DNA of 45,254 nt, taken from the NCBI GenBank assembly GCA_023955335.1, contig JAGSGF010000022.1:1-45254 (forward strand), read 5' to 3'. Source of the stretch: Yoonia sp. (GTDB lineage Bacteria > Pseudomonadota > Alphaproteobacteria > Rhodobacterales > Rhodobacteraceae). The notes below the pieces were generated by a model. That model had not been told where the DNA came from and did not search any database. It saw only the letters and a program-made list of their open reading frames with translations. This document shows, piece by piece, positions 16,986 to 25,265 of the stretch. Made by a program: the position numbers and the translations under genes. Positions within the stretch are counted from its first letter, which is position 1; each line of letters opens with the position of its first letter.

Positions 16986-19810
16986 TCGCCCACCTTCCAT
17001 GCGATGTCTTTCGGCCCTTTGCCAACTGGTGATTTGATCGCTGGCAACACGGGCTGCGACTCCGCAGGTGCCGCCGATTTCTCGATCTTGACGCGCAGGT
17101 CGAACCACGCGGCTTGCCCTGTGATCGGGTCAGAGTTGGCCCAGCGCATGCCATCGCCCTTTGGCGGCAGCAGTTCGTGGATCAAGTGGTTCAGCAAGAA
17201 GCCTTTGGTGGTCTCGGATGCGTCTTCATCCAACGCCCAAGCGCCTTTGCGTTTGCCGATCGCGTTCCACGTCCAGACGGTGTCTTTGTTCAACGATGCT
17301 TGGTGCGCGACAGGGACGGTGATCGACCCATGGGTCGACGTGACCCGCGCCCAATCGCCGTCTTCAAACCCGTTGGCTTCCCAAATGCCTGTTGGGACAT
17401 AAAGCGGGTTACGCCCGTGGATTTGGCGCAGCCATGCGTTTTGCGACCCCCATGAATGGTACATCGCCATTGGCCGCTGCGTCAGCGCGTGGATCGGGTA
17501 TTCAACAGGATCAACATGCGCGTCCTCGAACGGTGGATACCAGATCGGGAGCGGGTCCATCGTTTCAAGAACCTGTTTGCGCAGATGCTCTGGCGGTTGC
17601 CGTGTACCGATGCCCATTGCTGCGAGCTGGAACTTTCGCATCGGTTCGACATAAAGCTGGAAAATGTAGGGTTGAACCGCGTCAAAGAAGCCCATCTTCA
17701 CCGCCCAGTTCTGATAATCCATCGAGAACGGTTTGTAGTAGGCTGCGTTTTCAGGAACGTGTTCGACCCAGAACCCGCCATTGGCGATGTAGTTGTCGAT
17801 CTGGCTTTCGTTCGATCCACCGCGTCCGCTTTGCAGGCTGTCTTCACCCGTGCGGAAACCAGCAAGTGGGCCGATGCCCGGACGGCGGATGTGGTTGGTG
17901 ATATAGTCGGCATAATCTTTGTATTTCTGGCTGCCGTCTTCGTTCACGAAACCGGGCAGGTTCAGACGCGCGCCAAGCTCACATAGCACCGACTGAAAAC
18001 CGCGCACATCGCGGTCGGGTTCAACAACCGGCCAGCGGATCGCGTCGGCCACACCATCGGCTTCAGAAATCGGACGGTCGAGAAGTGAGATACAGTCGTG
18101 CCGTTCCAGATAGGTCGTATCGGGAAGAACGAGATCGGCGTAGGCCACCATCTCGGATGAATAGGCATCGGAATAAATGATATTCGGGATCACATAGGAC
18201 CCGTCTTCGTTTGTGTCGGTCAGCATGTTCATGACGCCGCCGGTATTCATCGAACTGTTCCACGACATGTTCGCCATATACATGAACAAGGTGTCGATCT
18301 TATACGGATCGCCCGCGTGGGCGTTCGAGATGACCATATGCATCAGCCCGTGGGCCGACATTGGGTTTTCCCACGTATAGGCTTTGTCGATACGGGTTGG
18401 GGTGCCGTCCTCGGACAGCAACAAATCCTCGGGGCCTTGAACATATCCAAGGTGTGGACCGTCAAGCGCGGCACCAGGTGTGACCTTGCCGTGTGGTTTC
18501 GGGTGGGCCGTCGCGGGCTTTGGGTAGGGCGGTTTGAACCGCATGCCACCGGGCGTTTCGACGGAGCCGAGCAAGATTTGCAGCACGTGCAACGCACGGC
18601 ATGTCTGGAACCCGTTGGAGTGCGCCGAAATCCCGCGCATCGCGTGGAAGGAAACAGGGCGCCCAACCATTTTGTCGTGCTTCTTACCGCGGAAGTCTGT
18701 CCATGGACGGTCCAGCTCGATTGCTTCGTCGAATGCCACACGGGCCAGATCAGCGGCAATGGCGCGGATACGCTTGGCCGAGATGCCGCACCGATCTTCG
18801 ACGGCTTCGGGGGAATAGCTGTCCGCCATATAGCGGTCGGCCATCTGGTGGAACACGGGGCGGTGCGTGACGCCCTTGTGGCGGTAGGTAGCACCCAAAT
18901 CAGGTTCCACGCCCTTGCCATTCCATGCCGCCAACTCGCCTGTGTTGCGGTCGATAACCTGCGGTTGGCCGTCTGCATCACGCAGGAACAGACCGAACTG
19001 TTCGGATTTGGGGTCTTCGTTGACCAGCACGGACGCGTTGGTAAAGCGGCCCAGATATTCCAGATCGATTTTACCGGCTTTCATCAGGCAATGCACCATC
19101 GCGAGGATGAACAAACCGTCAGTGCCCGGCGTGATACCGACCCAATCGTCGGCCACAGCGTTATACCCGGTGCGGATCGGGTTGACGCCAATCATGCGCG
19201 CGCCGCGTTCCTTGATCTTGCCGATACCCATTTTGATCGGGTTGCTGTCGTGGTCTTCAGCGACGCCGAACAGCATGAACAGTTTGGTGTGATCCCAATC
19301 AGGCTGGCCAAATTCCCAGAACGCGCCACCCATCGTGTAGATGCCAGCAGCGGCCATGTTTACGGAACAAAAACCGCCGTGGGCAGCATAGTTTGGTGTG
19401 CCGAACCCTTGGGCCCAGAACGACGTGAACGACTGCGACTGATCGCGGCCTGTAAAGAACGCCAGCTTTTCAGGAGCCTTTTCACGGATCGGTGCAAGGG
19501 TTTTTGTCGCGATTGTCAGGGCCTCTTCCCATGAGATCTCTTCAAACTCGCCAGACCCGCGGGGGCCAACACGCTTTAGCGGGGCACGCAAACGGGACGG
19601 CGCGTTATGCTGCATGATCCCAGCGGACCCTTTGGCGCAAAGCACACCTTTGTTCACAGGGTGGTCTTTGTTTCCCTCGATATAGGCAACTTTGCCGTCC
19701 TTCATGTGCACATCAATGCCGCAGCGGCAGGCGCACATATAGCAGGTCGTCTTGCGAACCTCATCGGACACCTTCGGGGATAGATCAAGATTAGGTTGGT
19801 CGAGGGACAT
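16982..19810 (-). CDS. soeA: SoeA, molybdopterin subunit of cytoplasmic sulfite dehydrogenase
   Basis: A 942-residue molybdopterin-guanine-dinucleotide oxidoreductase of the DMSO reductase superfamily. The N-terminus has the 4Fe-4S motif CYMCACRC (C23, C26, C30) with the fourth Cys in GVLCAKGSAG. There is no twin-arginine signal, so it works in the cytoplasm, as known for SoeABC in Allochromatium and roseobacters. The central PFAM-type molybdopterin region and the C-terminal cofactor-binding domain (YPIHALTQRPMAMYHSWGSQNAWLRQ) are complete. I chose ATG 19810; an upstream in-frame extension lies in the TSUP gene. It oxidises sulfite released by Xsc to sulfate. Related enzymes (thiosulfate or polysulfide reductases) are the alternative. 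Confidence 0.9.
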   Translation of the reverse strand: MSLDQPNLDLSPKVSDEVRKTTCYMCACRCGIDVHMKDGKVAYIEGNKDHPVNKGVLCAKGSAGIMQHNAPSRLRAPLKRVGPRGSGEFEEISWEEALTIATKTLAPIREKAPEKLAFFTGRDQSQSFTSFWAQGFGTPNYAAHGGFCSVNMAAAGIYTMGGAFWEFGQPDWDHTKLFMLFGVAEDHDSNPIKMGIGKIKERGARMIGVNPIRTGYNAVADDWVGITPGTDGLFILAMVHCLMKAGKIDLEYLGRFTNASVLVNEDPKSEQFGLFLRDADGQPQVIDRNTGELAAWNGKGVEPDLGATYRHKGVTHRPVFHQMADRYMADSYSPEAVEDRCGISAKRIRAIAADLARVAFDEAIELDRPWTDFRGKKHDKMVGRPVSFHAMRGISAHSNGFQTCRALHVLQILLGSVETPGGMRFKPPYPKPATAHPKPHGKVTPGAALDGPHLGYVQGPEDLLLSEDGTPTRIDKAYTWENPMSAHGLMHMVISNAHAGDPYKIDTLFMYMANMSWNSSMNTGGVMNMLTDTNEDGSYVIPNIIYSDAYSSEMVAYADLVLPDTTYLERHDCISLLDRPISEADGVADAIRWPVVEPDRDVRGFQSVLCELGARLNLPGFVNEDGSQKYKDYADYITNHIRRPGIGPLAGFRTGEDSLQSGRGGSNESQIDNYIANGGFWVEHVPENAAYYKPFSMDYQNWAVKMGFFDAVQPYIFQLYVEPMRKFQLAAMGIGTRQPPEHLRKQVLETMDPLPIWYPPFEDAHVDPVEYPIHALTQRPMAMYHSWGSQNAWLRQIHGRNPLYVPTGIWEANGFEDGDWARVTSTHGSITVPVAHQASLNKDTVWTWNAIGKRKGAWALDEDASETTKGFLLNHLIHELLPPKGDGMRWANSDPITGQAAWFDLRVKIEKSAAPAESQPVLPAIKSPVGKGPKDIAWKVGE

Positions 19811-19821
19811 AGGCGTTCCTT

Positions 19822-20583
19822 TCAAGTAAGCGACGTTCGGATCAGACCTGCCACAGCAAGTCCGGTCAAGAGGGTCAGGCAAAATGGCCTGTAGAATGGT
19901 TCAAATCGGGGGATGAACATGCGTTGGCCGATGATCACCCCGATGAATGTTGGCAGCGCAAAAACAGATGCACGCTGCACGGCGGTCATCGTCATTACCT
20001 CGAAATACAGCAGGTAGCCCATCGAAGTGGCTGAGGACACGAAAAGAAACAGCACCAAAGCGGCCCGCATTTTGCGTGCAGGCGCATCTTGGGACAAAAC
20101 ATAAAGTGCAACGACCATACCGCCGACGGACGCAAGTCCCGTGACGATCCCGGCAGCAAGCCCTGACGTATACAGGCCTGCTTTTGTTGCCAGAAACGCA
20201 AAGCGAACTTTGGCGAGCTGGACGACCGCAAGGACAATCACCAAGACAAGAACGACCAATTTGGATGTCGCGACAGGCATGCTGATGGTCAATGCCAGCC
20301 CGATCGGCGTGCCGACAGCTGACCCGATCACAAGGCCCAAAACCACCCCGCGATCGGCCTCTTGCCAACCGCCGCGCGCCATTAGCACGCTGGCGCAAAG
20401 CTCTAGCCAGAAACAGACGGGGATCAACTGGACAGGCGGAATGAACGTGGCCGCCGATGCCATGACGATGGCCGATAGGGCAAAGCCAGAAAATCCGCGC
20501 ACGATGCCCGCTGTGATCGTGATTGCCAGTAGCAACCAAAATTGTGTGACGGTCAGGTCTGTCCAGATCAACAGGTCGGTCAT
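19822..20583 (-). CDS. TSUP-family (TauE/SafE) transporter, copy 1
   Basis: A 253-residue membrane protein with about eight hydrophobic segments arranged as two repeats, each starting with the family motif G-x-x-RGFSGFA (GIVRGFSGFALSAIV) or GLASVGGMVVALY. TSUP proteins export sulfite, sulfoacetate or related anions. The gene is between ackA (ATGA overlap) and soeA (11-base gap), within the xsc-soe operon. Export of sulfite or sulfate is the likely role; which of the two carriers handles which anion cannot be told. Confidence 0.88.
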   Translation of the reverse strand: MTDLLIWTDLTVTQFWLLLAITITAGIVRGFSGFALSAIVMASAATFIPPVQLIPVCFWLELCASVLMARGGWQEADRGVVLGLVIGSAVGTPIGLALTISMPVATSKLVVLVLVIVLAVVQLAKVRFAFLATKAGLYTSGLAAGIVTGLASVGGMVVALYVLSQDAPARKMRAALVLFLFVSSATSMGYLLYFEVMTMTAVQRASVFALPTFIGVIIGQRMFIPRFEPFYRPFCLTLLTGLAVAGLIRTSLT

Positions 20584-21641
20584 GCGGGCCCCATCAATGT
20601 CAGGGCATCGCGTGCGATTTGCTTTTCTTCGTCAGCGGCAATGATATGTACGGGGACGTCGCCAAAGCAGGCTAGGAAGGCCATGATTTTATCGCGGACC
20701 GGCGCTGCGTTTTCGCCAATACCACCCGTAAAGGCCACTGCATCCACGCCGCCCATAGCCACAATTGCGCTGCCTGCGTGACGTGCGGCCCAATAGCAGA
20801 AGTGATCGACCGCAAACGCGGCCTCGGCGTCGTGTCGATTGAGCAGGCTGCGCATGTCGTTGTCGCCGCCCAACGCCTTGAGACCAGAGTTTTTGTTGAG
20901 CATCCGGTCTGTTTCATCCTCGCCCAAAGCGGCCGAAATGCGCAGGACGGCGGCCCCGTCAATATCGCCTGACCGTGTGCCCATCGTCAGGCCAGACAGG
21001 GGCGAATAGCCCATCGACGTAGCGATGGACCGTCCATCCTTGATCGCACAAAGCGATGCGCCGTTGCCCAAATGCAAAGCCAACAGCCGCGCGGGCAAGG
21101 CGGTGCCAAAGCTGGCCACCATTCCCGCATAAGATAACCCGTGAAACCCGTACCGCCGGATGCCCGCATCATGTTCGGTCTGCGGAATGGCATAGCGCGT
21201 GGCAACAGCCGGATTGGTCGCGTGAAACGCCGTTCCGAAACTGGCGTATTGGGGCAGGCCGGGGGCTACGGCTTGCAAGGCCAGCATCGCCGCCAGATTG
21301 TTTGGGTTGTGCAGCGGGGCCAGTGGAATCGCGCTTTCGATTGCGGCAATCACTTGCGGGGTCACGCGCGCAGGCTGCGTCAGGATCGTGCCACCATGCA
21401 CCACGCGGTGGGCGGCAGCGGTCAGTTTATCCAGTGTAATCCCGGCATGCGCCAAAGCATCGAGCATCTGCGCTAGCGCGTCTGCATGATTGGCAGTCTT
21501 GGTGCGAACAGTCTCGTCGCCCAGCTTAATCGCGCCATCGGTGCCAATGGACGTCACCGCCCCGCTCAATACGGATGTCAGGTCAGAGGTGAACACCTCG
21601 ACCTTTAAAGACGACGATCCTGCATTGAGCACGAGGATCAT
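20580..21641 (-). CDS. ackA: Acetate kinase
   Basis: A 353-residue acetate kinase that interconverts acetyl phosphate and ADP with acetate and ATP. Features: ILVLNAGSSSLKVEVF at the start, AAHRVVHGG (substrate Arg), RYGFHGLSYAG (catalytic region), LHLGNGASLCAIKDGRS, DTSMG-like ATSMGYSPLSGLTMGTRSGDID, and GIGENAAPVRDKI. ATG 21641 overlaps the pta stop (ATGA). Length is about 40-50 residues below typical AckA (about 400). In taurine catabolism Xsc forms acetyl phosphate, so AckA here would allow substrate-level ATP formation with acetate release, in parallel with Pta. Confidence 0.92.
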   Translation of the reverse strand: MILVLNAGSSSLKVEVFTSDLTSVLSGAVTSIGTDGAIKLGDETVRTKTANHADALAQMLDALAHAGITLDKLTAAAHRVVHGGTILTQPARVTPQVIAAIESAIPLAPLHNPNNLAAMLALQAVAPGLPQYASFGTAFHATNPAVATRYAIPQTEHDAGIRRYGFHGLSYAGMVASFGTALPARLLALHLGNGASLCAIKDGRSIATSMGYSPLSGLTMGTRSGDIDGAAVLRISAALGEDETDRMLNKNSGLKALGGDNDMRSLLNRHDAEAAFAVDHFCYWAARHAGSAIVAMGGVDAVAFTGGIGENAAPVRDKIMAFLACFGDVPVHIIAADEEKQIARDALTLMGPA

Positions 21642-22573
21642 TTTGGCAAGCCGCAACTGATTGCAGCAAGCGCCGCCGACGCCATACGCGCGGCCGCAGG
21701 GTCAGCCCGAGAGGTCAGCAGGATCGGCACCTTGGCACCTGTAACAATGCCAGCGGCACAGCCACCTTTAAGATAGACGAAGGCCTTAAACAGCGCGTTC
21801 CCAGCAACAATGTCAGGTACGATAATTGCGTCGGCATGGCCCGCAACGGGGTCTGCGGACAGGCCCTTGGTTACGGCCGCATCTGGGGACATTATCAGAT
21901 CGAATGCCAAAGGGCCGGACACGTCTGCGTTTTGCACATTGTCCTTGGCCCAAGCGGCCAGTTCGGCCCCGTCCATCGATGAGGGCACCGAAGGAATTGC
22001 GCTTTCCGTGGCAGATAAAATCGCGATCTTAGGGCGGGCGTTGCCCAGACGGTGGAGCAGGGCCACACATTCAGTGATGCAGTCTTGGCGGGTCTCTAGG
22101 TTCGGCGCGACGTTGACTGCTGCGTCCGAGATCAGGATCGGCTTGCCACCATGCGGGTGGCTGATGTGAAAGATATGCACAAACCGCTTGCCGGTACGCA
22201 AACCTGCATCGCGGGACACGGCGGACTTCATGAATACGTCGGTGTGCAGGTTGCCCTTCATCAGGACGTCAGCTTCGCCTGTGCCACATAGGGCGGCAGC
22301 GGTTTGACCTGCCTCAAGCTCGCCATTGGTGTCGTGGATGTCATAGGCAGAGATGTCCCAATCCAGCTTGGCGGCTTGCGCGCAGATCGCGTCAGCCTCA
22401 CCCACAAACACAGGGATCATGATGCCCGCGATGGTCGCGTCTTTAGCGGCTTCCATCGGGAGGGCGGCACCAGCGCGGGCGATTGCGACGCGGGGGGGCG
22501 CAAAGCCTTTTGCCATGTCGATCAGGTCTTGTGGGGCTTTGGGGTCCAGCGTGGACAGGAAAGGGGATGTCAT
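21638..22573 (-). CDS. pta: Phosphate acetyltransferase (Pta), taurine-cluster type
   Basis: A 311-residue phosphate acetyl/butyryl transferase of the short, single-domain type, converting acetyl phosphate from Xsc into acetyl-CoA. Family features are ADVLMKGNLHTDVFMKSAV, RVSHIF-like KRFVHIFHISHPHGGKPILISDAAVNVAP, CSATESA-like ILSATESAIPSVPSS, and ADAIIVPDIVAGNALFKAFVYL. The N-terminal P-loop-like domain of the E. coli enzyme is absent, as in other roseobacter xsc loci. Start is 7 bases after the TSUP copy 2 stop; stop overlaps ackA. Confidence 0.92.
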   Translation of the reverse strand: MTSPFLSTLDPKAPQDLIDMAKGFAPPRVAIARAGAALPMEAAKDATIAGIMIPVFVGEADAICAQAAKLDWDISAYDIHDTNGELEAGQTAAALCGTGEADVLMKGNLHTDVFMKSAVSRDAGLRTGKRFVHIFHISHPHGGKPILISDAAVNVAPNLETRQDCITECVALLHRLGNARPKIAILSATESAIPSVPSSMDGAELAAWAKDNVQNADVSGPLAFDLIMSPDAAVTKGLSADPVAGHADAIIVPDIVAGNALFKAFVYLKGGCAAGIVTGAKVPILLTSRADPAAARMASAALAAISCGLPK

Positions 22574-22580
22574 AGTGACC

Positions 22581-23321
22581 TCATAAAATGGCGCGCAGAA
22601 GACCCAGTAACGACAGGATCAGCAGCAAGATGACCGCAAAGCGGCGGAACGTCGACGGGCTTGCAACCAGAAACTGGCGACCACCGAGCCAGACGCCCAG
22701 TGCAAGCAACGGAAAAGCAAAGGCGATGGCAATCGGCGTGTCCAACGTGACAAGACCACCGTGCCATAAGAACGGCATCGTGATCAGGTCGAGCCCTGTT
22801 AGATAAACAATCATGGTGGCGCGAAAGGTGACGGCAGCCATTGGCTGTGCGGTCATAAACGCAGCGACTGGCAGGCCGCCAATACCTGCGGCATTGCACA
22901 GGCCAGACACGGCCCCGACGCCCATGTGACCGGGTGATCCGATGACACGGGTCAACGTCCAACCGGACAGCAAGATCAGCGACATCACCAGCACAATCGC
23001 CGACACGGCAACGCGCGCGGTTTCTGACCCAAAGGCGAGCATCGCGGTCACAGAAAAAGGAAGTACGATCGCGGCACCAGCCAGCAATGCCATCACGCGA
23101 CGCCAATCGATGTGGCCCCGAATGCCACGCGCTTGAAAGGCTGTCATGATGATCTCGCACGTAAATACCACCGGGATCAGAGGAAGCGGGTTTGTGATCA
23201 GGGACGCACTCGCGATGAATATCGCCGAGAACCCAAAACCCGAATAGCCCCGCACGTAAGCGGCCCCAACCAATGCGATGGTCAGGGCCGCCAGTTGCGC
23301 GAGGCTTAGGTCGAATAACAA
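22581..23321 (-). CDS. tauE: TSUP-family (TauE-like) sulfite exporter, copy 2
   Basis: A 246-residue TSUP membrane protein with about eight hydrophobic segments and the motif GAAYVRGYSGFGFSAIF at the first repeat. It starts 3 bases after the xsc stop, so it is co-translated with the enzyme that releases sulfite. TauE was proposed as a sulfite exporter in taurine users such as Cupriavidus; position makes this the closer candidate of the two TSUP genes. It shares the fold and general pattern with copy 1 but is clearly divergent in sequence, so this is not a recent duplication. Confidence 0.85.
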   Translation of the reverse strand: MLFDLSLAQLAALTIALVGAAYVRGYSGFGFSAIFIASASLITNPLPLIPVVFTCEIIMTAFQARGIRGHIDWRRVMALLAGAAIVLPFSVTAMLAFGSETARVAVSAIVLVMSLILLSGWTLTRVIGSPGHMGVGAVSGLCNAAGIGGLPVAAFMTAQPMAAVTFRATMIVYLTGLDLITMPFLWHGGLVTLDTPIAIAFAFPLLALGVWLGGRQFLVASPSTFRRFAVILLLILSLLGLLRAIL

Positions 23322-23324
23322 GGC

Positions 23325-25097
23325 TTATTCAGCGGCCATGTCAGATGCATCGATACCAGCAACCTGTACTGGCTTCTTCATCGCGTCGCGGCGGAATGGT
23401 TCACCCAGCTCTTGGTTCAAGATGACTTCGATCAACGTCGTTTTGTTGTGTTGCATCTGGTCAACGATCGCTTTGTTCAACGCCGCAGTCAGTTCGTCCA
23501 TCGTTTTGACGGCAACACCCTGAAGGCCACACGCTTGTGCGATACCAGCATAAGACACTTTCGTGTCCAGCTCTGTGCCGACGAAGTTATCGTCGAACCA
23601 CAGTGTAGAGTTCCGCTTTTCAGCCCCCCACTGGTAGTTACGGAAAACGATCTGCGTGATGGCAGGCCATTCGTCGCGACCAATCGCTGTCAGCTCGTTG
23701 ACCGAGATGCCAAATGCGCCGTCGCCAGCAAAGCCGATGACAGGCACGTCACGTTGGCCAATTTTCGCACCGATGATTGCAGGAAGACCGTAGCCACATG
23801 GACCAAACAAGCCCGGTGCCAGATACTTACGACCCGTTGGGAACGATGGGTACGCGTTCCCAATCGCACAGTTGTTGCCGATGTCGGACGAGATGATCGC
23901 GTCTTCCGGCATTGCGGATTGGATCGCACGCCATGCCTGACGCGGCGACATCCAATCAGGACGGTCAGCGCGTGCGCGCTCGTTCCAAGTTGTGCCCGGA
24001 TCATCCTGCTCATGGTCGAGCGATGTCAGTTCTTGTGCCCAAGCAGATTTGGTCTGCGCGATCATCGCCTTGCGGTCCGCGCGACCCTTGTCGCCCGCGC
24101 CATCAGCCAATTGCGCAGCAATCGCTGTGGCAACCTTAGCTGCGTCACCAACGATACCCACGGTGACCTTTTTGGTCAGGCCGATGCGGTCCGGGTTGAT
24201 GTCGACTTGGATGATCTTGGCGTCTGTTGGCCAGTAATCAATGCCGTAGCCGGGCAGAGTGGAGAATGGGTTGAGGCGTGTTCCAAGAGCCAGAACAACG
24301 TCTGCCTTTGAAATCAGCTCCATGCCAGCCTTGGACCCGTTATAGCCAAGCGGGCCAGCGAACAGCGGGTGGTTGCCCGGGAACGCGTCATTGTGCTGGT
24401 AGCCAACACATACTGGCGAGTCGAGCTTTTCAGCCAGAACGCGGGATGCCTCAATACCGCCAGCAGCCAGAACAACGCCAGCGCCGTTCAAGATGACAGG
24501 GAATTTCGCAGTGGACAGCATTTCAGCGGCCTTTGCGATGGAATCTCCACCGCCGGGGCTTGTTTCAAATTCAACAGGCTCCGGGATTTCGATGTCGACG
24601 ATCTGTGTCCAGAAATCGCGTGGGATGTTGATCTGTGCAGGACCTGACAGGCGCTTTGCTTTTGCAATCACGCGGGCCAGAACTTCGCAGATGCGGGTCG
24701 GGTCGCGGACTTCTTCTTGGTAAGCAACGCAATCTTTGAACAGGTTCATCTGTTCCATCTCTTGGAAACCACCCTGACCGATTGTCTTGTTGGCCGCCTG
24801 AGGCGTGACCAGCAAACAAGGTGTGTGGTTCCAATAAGCTGTTTTCACGGATGTGACGAAGTTGGTGATGCCCGGACCGTTTTGCGCGATCATCATGGAC
24901 ATTTCGCCAGTCGCACGTGTGTAGCCGTCAGCCATCATGCCGGCTGTCATCTCATGGGCGCAGTCCCAGAAAGTGATACCTGCTTTTGGGAAGATGTCGG
25001 AAATTGGCATCATGGCAGAGCCAATAATCCCGAAAGCATGGCGAATGCCGTGTGCTTGTAACGTTTTGACGAAGGCTTCTTCGGTGGTCATTTTCAT
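23325..25097 (-). CDS. xsc: Sulfoacetaldehyde acetyltransferase
   Basis: A 590-residue thiamine-diphosphate enzyme that converts sulfoacetaldehyde and phosphate into acetyl phosphate and sulfite. N-terminal TTEEAFVKTLQAHGIRHAFGIIGSAMMPISDIFPKAG-type opening (only part quoted: GIRHAFGIIGSAMMP) with HEMTAGMMADGYTRATG is diagnostic for Xsc. The ThDP-binding motif GDGAFGISVNELTAI lies near residue 455, with FRNYQWGAEKRN following. Length matches Xsc (about 590). ATG 25097 has GGGACTGCCCCC upstream. It heads the leftward operon that continues through TSUP, pta, ackA, TSUP, soeA, small gene, soeB and soeC; proposed TauR operators lie 107-130 bases upstream. Confidence 0.96.
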   Translation of the reverse strand: MKMTTEEAFVKTLQAHGIRHAFGIIGSAMMPISDIFPKAGITFWDCAHEMTAGMMADGYTRATGEMSMMIAQNGPGITNFVTSVKTAYWNHTPCLLVTPQAANKTIGQGGFQEMEQMNLFKDCVAYQEEVRDPTRICEVLARVIAKAKRLSGPAQINIPRDFWTQIVDIEIPEPVEFETSPGGGDSIAKAAEMLSTAKFPVILNGAGVVLAAGGIEASRVLAEKLDSPVCVGYQHNDAFPGNHPLFAGPLGYNGSKAGMELISKADVVLALGTRLNPFSTLPGYGIDYWPTDAKIIQVDINPDRIGLTKKVTVGIVGDAAKVATAIAAQLADGAGDKGRADRKAMIAQTKSAWAQELTSLDHEQDDPGTTWNERARADRPDWMSPRQAWRAIQSAMPEDAIISSDIGNNCAIGNAYPSFPTGRKYLAPGLFGPCGYGLPAIIGAKIGQRDVPVIGFAGDGAFGISVNELTAIGRDEWPAITQIVFRNYQWGAEKRNSTLWFDDNFVGTELDTKVSYAGIAQACGLQGVAVKTMDELTAALNKAIVDQMQHNKTTLIEVILNQELGEPFRRDAMKKPVQVAGIDASDMAAE

Positions 25098-25193
25098 GGG
25101 GGCAGTCCCTTTTTGCGCTAAAATAACGTCATAGACGCAACAGAAATGCCACGTCTCGCTTGCAGCGACCTTATGTCTGACGACAGAGTCGCG

Positions 25194-25227
25194 TTAGGGC
25201 CAGTTGTAGTATGAGCCTAAGGCCAAT
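25194..25227 (-). promoter_or_regulatory. Proposed TauR operator upstream of xsc (two direct repeats)
   Basis: On the minus strand ATTGGCCTTA (25218-25227) is followed 23 bases later by ACTGGCCCTAA (25194-25204). The same pair occurs before tauR and tpa. TauR of Rhodobacter capsulatus is known to bind direct repeats of a CTGGAC-like sequence, which these resemble. The near repeat is 107 bases from the xsc start. Confidence 0.6.
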
Positions 25228-25236
25228 GCAATTTTT

Positions 25237-25257
25237 ATTGAGAATATCGGTCTCAAT
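25237..25257. repeat. Perfect inverted repeat between tauR and xsc
   Basis: ATTGAGA and TCTCAAT flank a 7-base spacer. It is 9 bases beyond the tauR stop. On the minus strand it is followed by AAAAATT, not T's, so it is a poor terminator; on the plus strand it would be one only for a transcript that is not evident. Confidence 0.5.
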
Positions 25258-25265
25258 AACCGCAA

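Noticed and set aside
18317-19534. 405-codon plus-strand frame opposite soeA
   Set aside because: Antisense shadow of a GC-rich gene; the soeA strand has complete molybdopterin-enzyme motifs.
15143-19810. DMSO reductase (DmsABC) instead of sulfite dehydrogenase
   Set aside because: The catalytic subunit lacks a twin-arginine signal and the genes sit in one operon with xsc, which fits cytoplasmic SoeABC.
25237-25257. Inverted repeat after tauR as a rho-independent terminator
   Set aside because: The stem is AT-rich and is followed by A's, not T's, on the tauR strand.
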